Below, in pieces: positions 1 to 4,854 of a DNA stretch of 5,393 bases. Origin of the DNA: Betaproteobacteria bacterium (GTDB lineage: Bacteria; Pseudomonadota; Gammaproteobacteria; Burkholderiales; SG8-39); assembly GCA_016867955.1 (NCBI GenBank), contig VGIE01000189.1, positions 1 to 5,393 on the forward strand. The letters run 5' to 3'. Under the pieces are notes generated by a model. The model was given only the letters and a program-made list of their open reading frames with translations, did not search any database and had not been told where the DNA came from. The first letter of the stretch is position 1. Each line of letters opens with the position of its first letter. The translations under genes were made by a program, and so were the position numbers.

Positions 1-431
1 TGTCCGGTCCAGCCGATGCGCGCCACCGGCTGGTAGTCCTTGATCGGATCGTAGGGCAGCGTTTTCATGACTACCGGGTTGACGACCAGCGGCGACAGCG
101 AGGTGATGAGCAACGTGTAGCCGTCGGATGCCGAGTTCTTGACGGCCTCCATGCCGATGGTGCCGGCGGCGCCGGGCCGGTTGTCGACGATGATGGGCTG
201 CCCGAGACGCCTGGACAGCGGGTCGATCAGGGTGCGCGCGGTGACGTCGCCAGCATTGCCGGGCGGGAACGGCACGATGATGCGCACGGGCTTGGAAGGC
301 CAGGCCTGCGCCGCCGCGTTGCCGGCCGCGAGCACTGCGGCGAGGGCGATGGCAAGGCCGCGAAGCGCCGGGCTGCAAAGCTTGCGCGCGAGCAGAGCGC
401 GCATTGCGACGGGTGCACTGATCAGGTTCAT
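1..431 (-). CDS. Bug-family (TctC-like) tripartite tricarboxylate transporter substrate-binding protein, partial
   Basis: This is the N-terminal 143 residues of a periplasmic solute-binding protein; full-length members have about 320-330 residues, so more than half lies beyond the left edge. Residues 1-43 form a signal peptide: a basic n-region (RALLARK), a hydrophobic stretch (LAIALAAVLAAG) and an AAAQA cleavage site before WPSKPVRIIVPFPPG. Typical Bug features follow: the PGNAGDVTAR loop (about 57-66), which corresponds to the ligand-contacting PGG-x-x-D segment, then LGQPIIVDNRPGAAGTIG (76-93) and SDGYTLLIT (102-110). Bug proteins generally bind carboxylates and deliver them to TctAB or act as orphan receptors. 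The ATG at 431 is favoured because AGAGGGG sits 5 nt upstream; a second ATG at 404 would give a shorter signal peptide. It is transcribed divergently from the CoA-transferase, which suggests uptake of the acid that the operon metabolises. The ligand cannot be read from the sequence. Confidence 0.93.
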   Translation of the reverse strand, partial: MNLISAPVAMRALLARKLCSPALRGLAIALAAVLAAGNAAAQAWPSKPVRIIVPFPPGNAGDVTARTLIDPLSRRLGQPIIVDNRPGAAGTIGMEAVKNSASDGYTLLITSLSPLVVNPVVMKTLPYDPIKDYQPVARIGWTG

Positions 432-460
432 GATTTCCCCTCTTGATTGGAATTCGGCGG

Positions 461-480
461 TGTGATTATATGATATGACA
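461..480. promoter_or_regulatory. AT-rich near-palindrome in the divergent intergenic region, candidate operator
   Basis: TTATAT-G-ATATGA (466-478) is a 13-bp palindrome with one mismatched pair. It lies within a longer partial dyad, TGTGAT...ATGACA (461-480). It overlaps the minus-strand TATAAT box. It also contains a possible plus-strand -10, TATGAT (469-474), whose best upstream hexamer TTGATT (443-448) has an overlong 20-nt spacer. A repressor bound here could control both the Bug gene and the CoA-transferase operon; the GntR protein at 1743-2645 is the obvious candidate. This binding is inferred. Confidence 0.4.
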
Positions 481-493
481 AAGTGCCTGTCCT
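465..493 (-). promoter_or_regulatory. Predicted sigma70-type promoter of the Bug gene
   Basis: Read on the minus strand, AGGACA (493-488) stands 17 nt before a perfect TATAAT (470-465). The -35 matches the TTGACA consensus at four of six positions. The start codon at 431 would follow a leader of about 27 nt that contains the AGAGGGG ribosome binding site. This is one of the few AT-rich patches in the window. It is a prediction from motif and spacing only. Confidence 0.55.
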
Positions 494-549
494 CCCGCTG
501 CGGGACCGAGTCCGGCGCGACCATCGCCATTTCGGGGTGAACCATCATC

Positions 550-1746
550 ATGCTACTCCAGGGCCTGCGCATCCTCGCGGTCGAACAGTACGGCGCCGGG
601 CCGTTCGGGACGCAGTTCCTGTCGAGCCTCGGCGCCGAGGTCATCAAGATCGAGAATCCCAACGACGGCGGCGACATGTCGCGCAGCGTAGGGCCGTATT
701 TCCGCGAGGAACTGCCCGAGACCGCGCGCAGCGTGTTCTTCCAGGGGCTGAACATCGGCAAGAAGAGCGTGACGCTGGACATCACCCGGCCCGAGGGCCG
801 CGAGATCTTCCGCAGGCTGGCCGCCGGCGCACATGGGGTGGCGAGCAACCTGCGCGGCGACGTGCCGGAGAAGATCGGCATCACCTACAGTCACCTGGCT
901 GACGTCAACCCGCGCATCGTCTGTTCGCACCTCACCGGCTACGGTCGCGGCAATGCGCGCGAGAAGTGGCCCGGCTACGACTACCTGATGCAGGCCGAGA
1001 CCGGCTACTTCCACCTCACCGGCGAACCGGATTCGCCACCGGCGCGCTTCGGCCTGTCGATGATCGACCTCATGACCGGTCTGGCGATGAGCTTCGGCCT
1101 GCTGGCCGGCATCCGCGAAGCGGAGCGCAGCGGCCGCGGTCGCGACCTCGATGTCAGCCTGTTCGACCTGTCGCTGTTCAACCTCAACTACATCGGCAAC
1201 TGGTACCTCAATGCCGGTGCGGTCACGACGCGAACGACTCGCTCGGCGCATCCCTCGCTCACACCCTGCCAGACCTACCGCACGCAGGACGGCTGGATCT
1301 ACCTGATGTGCAACAAGGAAAAGTTCTGGGGCATCCTGTGCGGCAAGGTGGGGCGCCCGGAGCTGGCGAAGGATGCGCGTTTCCTCACCTTCAAGGAGCG
1401 GCTGGCCAACCGCGACCTCATCACGCAGCTGCTCGACGAGGCGCTGTCGGCGAAGACCACCGCCGAGTGGCTGGTTGATTTCGCCGGCAGCGTGCCCGCC
1501 TCGCCGATCCTCGACGTGAAGCAGGCGCTCGACAATCCCTGGGCGAACGAGGGCGACCGCATCCAGCGCATCCCGCTGCCGGGCGCCGACCCGCTGCGGC
1601 TGCTGCGCAACCCGATCCGTACCGGCGAGCCGCCGGTGGCATCCACGCCGGCCCCGGCGCTGGGCGCGCACACCGAGGAGATCCTCGCCGGCATCGGCAT
1701 CACCGGCGAGGCATTCGCCGCCTTGCGACGCCAGGGCATCGCGTGA
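550..1746 (+). CDS. CaiB/BaiF family (class III) CoA-transferase
   Basis: The 398-residue product has the usual length for family III CoA-transferases, cytoplasmic enzymes that move CoA between carboxylic acids through an aspartyl-CoA intermediate. Family landmarks appear in order: the N-terminal GLRILAVEQYGAGPFGTQFL and SLGAEVIKIE (26-35), GDMSR (41-45, matching GDMTR of formyl-CoA transferase), GKKSVTLDI (70-78), TGYGRG (129-134), GYDYLMQAETG (142-152) and SMIDLMTG (170-177). D173 in the last motif is the likely nucleophile, equivalent to Asp169 of Frc. The usual ENFRPG segment reads SNLRGDV, a mild departure. ATG 550 is the only reasonable start, because an in-frame TGA lies at 538-540; GGGGTGA at 534-540 is a modest ribosome binding site. 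The stop overlaps the GntR start by 4 nt, so the two are probably translationally coupled. The substrate is unknown; an organic acid imported by the neighbouring Bug protein is a reasonable guess, and a mesaconyl- or itaconyl-type transferase is possible. Confidence 0.93.
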   Translation: MLLQGLRILAVEQYGAGPFGTQFLSSLGAEVIKIENPNDGGDMSRSVGPYFREELPETARSVFFQGLNIGKKSVTLDITRPEGREIFRRLAAGAHGVASNLRGDVPEKIGITYSHLADVNPRIVCSHLTGYGRGNAREKWPGYDYLMQAETGYFHLTGEPDSPPARFGLSMIDLMTGLAMSFGLLAGIREAERSGRGRDLDVSLFDLSLFNLNYIGNWYLNAGAVTTRTTRSAHPSLTPCQTYRTQDGWIYLMCNKEKFWGILCGKVGRPELAKDARFLTFKERLANRDLITQLLDEALSAKTTAEWLVDFAGSVPASPILDVKQALDNPWANEGDRIQRIPLPGADPLRLLRNPIRTGEPPVASTPAPALGAHTEEILAGIGITGEAFAALRRQGIA

Positions 1747-2645
1747 CCACGCGGCCGAAGGTCAACCGCAAGGCGGGTTCCGGGATCGGCGCCAGGGTCG
1801 GCGCCGGGGCCAGACCCGCTGTCCGTTCCGGGCGCTCGGGCGCCCGGCGCGAGGGCGACCGCCCGCAGTACGTCGTTCTCGCGCGCGAGCTGATGGGCGC
1901 CATCGAGTCCCGTGGTTATCCCGTCGGGACGCTGCTGCCGACCGAGAAGGTGCTGTGCCGCGAATTCGGCATGTCGCGCATCACCGTGCGCGCGGCCCTG
2001 CGCGAGCTCGAGGTGCGCGGGCTGGTGTCGCGACGGGCCGGGGTGGGCACGCGCGTCGAGACGGCGCTGGTGCGCAACCGCTTCGTGCACACCGCGAACT
2101 CCGTCGAGGACTTCCTTCAGGCGCTGGTGAAGCTGACTTTCCGGCTGCTCAGGCATCGCACGGTGGTTGCCGATGCCGACCTCGCTGCCGAGATCGGCTG
2201 CGCGCCGGGGCTGTCGCTGCTGGTGATCGATTCGCTGCGCATCGACGCGAGCGGGCTGCCGGTGTGCCTGTCGGTACATTACATTCCCGAACCCTATGCC
2301 GGCTCGGTGGCGAGCATGGACGGCGGCAGCGGGTCGCTGGGCTCATTCGTGGCCCGCGCCAACGGCACCGAAGTGGCCGAACTGCGCCAGGTGTTCGATG
2401 CGCGCAACCTGGACGCGAAACAGGCGAAGCTGCTCAAGGCAAAGACTGGCGAGGCGGCACTGGTCACCGGCCGCTGGTATTTCGCGCCGGGCAACAAGCT
2501 GCTGATGTACTCGCGCAGCCTGTTCCCGAAAGGCAGGGCGATCTACGATTTCCGCAGCCGCAAGGAGGGCCTGGCGCCGATCGGCGCCCGCGTCGTGCCG
2601 TTCAGGGAGGAGCGGGCTGCGAAGGCGGCGGGCGCGGGCGAATGA
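1743..2645 (+). CDS. GntR family transcriptional regulator, HutC subfamily (wHTH plus UTRA)
   Basis: This is a 300-residue ligand-responsive regulator. A winged helix-turn-helix spans about 42-106: LPTEKVLCREFGMSRITVRA (65-84) holds the HTH, and SRRAGVGTRV (96-105) is the wing, where the usual GTFV reads GTRV. Residues about 125-270 fit a UTRA effector-binding domain, with SLLVIDSLRIDASGLPVCLS and a late GRWYFAPGNKLLMYSRSLFP region typical of HutC proteins. The GTG start at 1743 overlaps the CoA-transferase stop (GTGA). The next in-frame ATG, residue 51, falls inside the DNA-binding domain and is too late. That leaves an unusual N-terminal tail of about 40 residues, rich in Arg, Gly and Ala with about 11 basic residues. 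Co-transcription with the transferase suggests autoregulation and control of the acid catabolism genes; the effector may be the substrate or its CoA ester, but this is inferred. Confidence 0.92.
   Translation: MTTRPKVNRKAGSGIGARVGAGARPAVRSGRSGARREGDRPQYVVLARELMGAIESRGYPVGTLLPTEKVLCREFGMSRITVRAALRELEVRGLVSRRAGVGTRVETALVRNRFVHTANSVEDFLQALVKLTFRLLRHRTVVADADLAAEIGCAPGLSLLVIDSLRIDASGLPVCLSVHYIPEPYAGSVASMDGGSGSLGSFVARANGTEVAELRQVFDARNLDAKQAKLLKAKTGEAALVTGRWYFAPGNKLLMYSRSLFPKGRAIYDFRSRKEGLAPIGARVVPFREERAAKAAGAGE
1828..1847 (+). other. Perfect 8-bp GC hairpin inside the start of the GntR gene
   Basis: CCGGGCGC (1828-1835) and GCGCCCGG (1840-1847) are exact complements around a TCGG loop. The hairpin lies about 85 nt into the coding sequence, in the low-complexity basic tail. 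There is no T-run after it, so it is not a classical terminator. It may slow translation or transcription, or simply reflect high GC content. Confidence 0.35.
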
Positions 2646-2653
2646 AGGGTCCG

Positions 2654-2698
2654 CTGGCAAGCGCGCGGGCAGAGCACCCGGGCCTCGCGCGTTGCCGG
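2654..2698 (+). terminator. Long bulged hairpin between the GntR and hydratase genes, possible terminator or processing site
   Basis: The hairpin begins 9 nt after the GntR stop codon. GGCAA (2656-2660) pairs with TTGCC (2692-2696) and, past a single bulged G at 2661, CGCGCG (2662-2667) pairs with CGCGCG (2686-2691). A T-G wobble and a C-G pair extend the stem outward to 2654-2698. The 18-nt loop contains CCCGGG. The stem should be very stable, but GGGCGCAAGG follows instead of a T-run. Attenuation, mRNA protection or partial termination are as likely as true intrinsic termination. Confidence 0.4.
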
Positions 2699-2710
2699 GC
2701 GCAAGGCGTC

Positions 2711-2744
2711 AACCTGGTTCGCCAACCATGAGCACGCTAACCAG
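2711..2744. promoter_or_regulatory. Cluster of AACC/GGTT half-sites upstream of the hydratase gene, candidate regulator binding site
   Basis: AACC-T-GGTT (2711-2719) is a perfect 9-bp dyad. TGGTT-CGCC-AACCA (2715-2728) is a second, overlapping one. CTGGTT (2714-2719) also pairs exactly with AACCAG (2739-2744) over a 19-nt spacer. TGGT/ACCA half-sites occur in operators of some GntR-superfamily regulators (FadR and DasR types), though with a different spacing. The position just before the hydratase start suits an operator. No matching copy was seen in the 432-549 region, so a shared regulon is not supported by the sequence. Confidence 0.3.
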
Positions 2745-2756
2745 CATGAGGACGGG

Positions 2757-3806
2757 ATGAGCTTCTACAACTTCGATCGCATCGGCGAGGGCCGCTATCA
2801 GGAACGCCATGGCATGGACTTCGAGGATTTCCAGGCCGGGCAGCGTTTCCTGCACCGGCCGGGCGTGACCCTCACGCAGCAGGACAACCTCGACGAAGCC
2901 CTCGACACCATGAACTCGGCGATGCTGCACTACGACGCCAACTACGCCGGGCAGACGGCCTGGAGGCAGCCGCTCATGGTCAGCACCATTACCCTGCAGC
3001 GCGCCATCGGCATGGCGGCCGTGACCTTCGGCCGCAAGCGCTGCATCCCGGTGTTCCATGAGATCGCCATGACCGCGCCGGTGTTCGGCGGCGACACGCT
3101 GTACGCGGACTCCGAGATCCTGGCGGTGAATAGGGGAGAACACCCGGACGGCGGCACGCTCAAGGTAAAGACCGGCGTGAAGCGCGCCGACGGCACGCAA
3201 GTGGCCGGCCTCGTCTACGACATCGAAGTCTATCGCCGCGGGCGCTTTCCGGGGGCCGTCGCGGCCGCGGAGCCGGCGGCCGAGCAGCGCTTTGCGTCCC
3301 ATCGCGCGACGCCTGACGGCGCGTTGCTCGAGCAGTACGGCCTGTTCTTCGAGGATGCACAGGCGGGCGAGACCTTCGTGCATTTCCCGCGGCGCACCTT
3401 CACGCGCGACGAGGCGATCGAGCGCGCGCGGCGCTCCTTCGACTGGACGCCGCAGTTCCATGATGCGGCGTGGATCGACGAGCACCAGGGCGGGCGCTAC
3501 CGCATCGGCGAGCCCTGGGTGATCAGCGCGGCCACGGCGATGACCACCCGCACCTTCGGGCGCGTGGTGGCTAACCTCGGCTGGACCGACATCCAGCTGC
3601 CGCAGCCGGTGTTCGAGGGCGACACCGTGGAGGCCGAATCCACCATCGTCGATAAGCGGGAATCGAAATCACGCCCCAACGAGGGCATCCTGACCGTCGA
3701 CACGCGGGCGTACAATCTCGAGCGCGAGCTGGTCCTGTCCTACCGCCGCAGACTGCTCGTCTACAAGCGCGACGCCGATACGCCCTACGCGAAGGCCGGT
3801 TACTAG
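2757..3806 (+). CDS. MaoC-like two-hotdog enoyl-CoA hydratase, possibly mesaconyl-CoA hydratase-like
   Basis: The 349-residue protein is built from two related hotdog units. Each opens alike: FEDFQAGQRFLHRPGVTLTQ from residue 22 and FEDAQAGETFVHFPRRTFTR from 198. Each ends in a similar strand-rich stretch containing PVFGGDT (108-114) or PVFEGDT (285-291). This tandem arrangement and length match mesaconyl-CoA hydratase (beta-methylmalyl-CoA dehydratase) and related MaoC enzymes, which add water to an enoyl-CoA in the cytoplasm. VANLGWTDIQLPQPVFEGDT in the second half looks especially like that group. Possible catalytic positions are N53/H58/D60 in half one and D229/H235/D236 in half two; the canonical Asp-x-Asn-Pro-x-His motif is not intact in either. 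ATG 2757 is preceded by GAGGA (2748-2752) at 4 nt spacing. It lies in the same direction as the CoA-transferase and GntR genes, which suggests successive steps on a CoA thioester. The family call is firm; the substrate is a guess. Confidence 0.88.
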   Translation: MSFYNFDRIGEGRYQERHGMDFEDFQAGQRFLHRPGVTLTQQDNLDEALDTMNSAMLHYDANYAGQTAWRQPLMVSTITLQRAIGMAAVTFGRKRCIPVFHEIAMTAPVFGGDTLYADSEILAVNRGEHPDGGTLKVKTGVKRADGTQVAGLVYDIEVYRRGRFPGAVAAAEPAAEQRFASHRATPDGALLEQYGLFFEDAQAGETFVHFPRRTFTRDEAIERARRSFDWTPQFHDAAWIDEHQGGRYRIGEPWVISAATAMTTRTFGRVVANLGWTDIQLPQPVFEGDTVEAESTIVDKRESKSRPNEGILTVDTRAYNLERELVLSYRRRLLVYKRDADTPYAKAGY

Positions 3807-3828
3807 CCGGGCGGGCGCGGCGCCCGGC
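3806..3828 (+). terminator. GC hairpin after the hydratase gene, possible terminator
   Basis: GCCGGGC (3806-3812) pairs exactly with GCCCGGC (3822-3828) around a 9-nt loop. The stem starts at the last base of the TAG stop codon. It is followed by GGGCAAGGGCGG, not a T-run, so intrinsic termination would be atypical. Its position between two functionally different gene groups makes a transcription boundary plausible. Confidence 0.35.
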
Positions 3829-3863
3829 GGGCAAGGGCGGTGGTAGCCGTCGCCCGTCGTCAC

Positions 3864-3868
3864 GAGGA
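3864..3868 (+). promoter_or_regulatory. Ribosome binding site favouring the TTG start of the methyltransferase
   Basis: GAGGA lies 7 nt before TTG at 3876, a good spacing. The competing starts are less well served: GTG at 3840 has only AAGGG two nt upstream, and GTG at 3936 has no purine-rich stretch before it. Confidence 0.45.
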
Positions 3869-3875
3869 TGCCGAA

Positions 3876-4838
3876 TTGACCCAACCGCTGTTATTCCCCA
3901 CGTCCCGGGCGTCGCCGCCGCTGCCATCGCCCGCAGTGAGACGCGCCGGGACGCGCCGGGTTCCGGTCGCGCTGGTGCTGGCGGCGCTGCTGGCAGTCGC
4001 GCCGGTGCCGGTGGCCGGGGCGGCGGAGTACCCGGTTCGGGGCGACAGCGAGCCGCGCATCACCGAGGAGACGCCCTACGTACCCTCGCCGCGCATCGTC
4101 GTCGACACCATGCTGCGCATGGCCGGCGTGAATGCCAGGGACTTCCTCATCGACCTGGGCTCGGGCGACGGGCGCATCATCATCACCGCCGCCAGGGAGC
4201 TGCGCGCACGGGGCTTCGGCGTGGACTACGACCCGCGGCTGGTGAGGCTGGCCACCGAGAATGCCGCGCGCGAGGGCGTGTCGGACAGCACGGCCTTCTA
4301 CCAGCAGGACATCTTCAAGACCGACCTCGGGCAGGCCACGGTAGTCACCATGTACCTGCTGCCCGAGTACAACGCGGTACTCAAGCCGCGCCTCCTCGCA
4401 CTGCGTCCCGGTACGCGCATCGTCTCCCACGACTACGGCATCGGCGACTGGGAGCCGGACGCGCAGGAAACCATCCCGGTGCCGGAGAAACCGGTGGGCG
4501 CAATGAAGCAGAGCACCATCTATGTCTGGGTGGTCCCGGCGCAGGTGGCTGGGCGCTGGCGCTCGCGCGTGCAGACAGTGCGCGGCATCGCCGACCTCGA
4601 GATCGACATCGCCCAACGCAACCAGCACATCACCGGCACCGCGCGCGTGCGCGGCTGCGAGGTCCCGATCGAGCGGCCGTTCCTGAAATCCAGTTACCTG
4701 TCGTTTCGCCTCGAGGCCGGCGGCGAGACGCTGCTGTTCCAGGGGCATGTGTCCAACGACCGCATCACCGGCGAGCAGATCCGCGGTGAGCGGCACACCC
4801 GCTGGCGCGCCCCGAAGATGGGCAGCGCGCGCGGATAG
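3876..4838 (+). CDS. Predicted exported class I SAM-dependent methyltransferase with C-terminal beta-rich domain
   Basis: Numbered from TTG 3876, the product has 320 residues. A signal-peptide-like segment, TRRVPVALVLAALLAVAPVP (26-45), precedes an AGA-A cleavage site near residue 49. A Rossmann-type methyltransferase domain follows: YVPSPRIVVDTML (68-80), motif I DLGSGDGR (93-100), the acidic GVDYDP (115-120), QQDIFK (143-148) and VVTMYLLPEYN (156-166). This pattern recalls the FAM173/ATPSC lysine methyltransferase group, though I cannot assign a substrate. Residues about 225-315, starting GRWRSRVQTVRGIADLEIDI, are strand-rich with a repeating G-x-V/A pattern, perhaps a small beta-barrel. 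The start is uncertain: GTG 3936 gives a textbook signal peptide but has no ribosome binding site, GTG 3840 extends the ORF, and TTG 3876 has GAGGA upstream. Cytochrome b561 follows after 16 nt, so the two are probably co-transcribed. Confidence 0.8.
   Translation: MTQPLLFPTSRASPPLPSPAVRRAGTRRVPVALVLAALLAVAPVPVAGAAEYPVRGDSEPRITEETPYVPSPRIVVDTMLRMAGVNARDFLIDLGSGDGRIIITAARELRARGFGVDYDPRLVRLATENAAREGVSDSTAFYQQDIFKTDLGQATVVTMYLLPEYNAVLKPRLLALRPGTRIVSHDYGIGDWEPDAQETIPVPEKPVGAMKQSTIYVWVVPAQVAGRWRSRVQTVRGIADLEIDIAQRNQHITGTARVRGCEVPIERPFLKSSYLSFRLEAGGETLLFQGHVSNDRITGEQIRGERHTRWRAPKMGSARG
3941..3960 (+). repeat. Perfect tandem duplication of a 10-bp unit in the methyltransferase signal-peptide region
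   Basis: ACGCGCCGGG occurs twice back to back (3941-3950 and 3951-3960). It encodes part of the arginine-rich n-region (RRAGTRR). Because the unit is not a multiple of three, gain or loss of one copy would shift the reading frame of everything after it. Confidence 0.8.
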
Positions 4839-4854
4839 CGCAAGGAGGGTAACG

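Noticed and set aside
139..465. 108-codon plus-strand frame opposite the Bug gene
   Set aside because: The minus strand translates into an unmistakable Bug N-terminus; this frame has no motif and runs into the promoter region.
443..474. Plus-strand sigma70 promoter TTGATT...TATGAT for the CoA-transferase operon
   Set aside because: The 20-nt spacer is too long for a confident call; using TATATG at 467-472 gives 18 nt but a poor -10. A plus-strand promoter probably exists in this gap but cannot be fixed.
461..480. CRP-like site (TGTGA...TGACA)
   Set aside because: The half-sites are 10 nt apart instead of 6 and the second is TGACA, not TCACA, so it does not fit the CRP consensus. It is kept only as a generic candidate operator.
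483..902. 139-codon plus-strand frame starting before the CoA-transferase
   Set aside because: It overlaps the transferase in another frame and is Arg/His-rich without any family features.
553..1671. 372-codon open frame on the minus strand opposite the CoA-transferase
   Set aside because: Its product is Arg/Ala/His-rich with no recognisable domain, and it lies fully opposite a clear enzyme gene. Long antisense frames are common in GC-rich DNA.
1299..2279. 326-codon minus-strand frame across the transferase/GntR junction
   Set aside because: It has low-complexity composition, with a Gly/Ala/Pro/Asp-rich repeat that mirrors the GntR tail, and covers two real genes.
2709..3485. 258-codon minus-strand frame opposite the hydratase
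   Set aside because: There is no domain or ribosome binding site, and the sense strand encodes a clear tandem hotdog protein.
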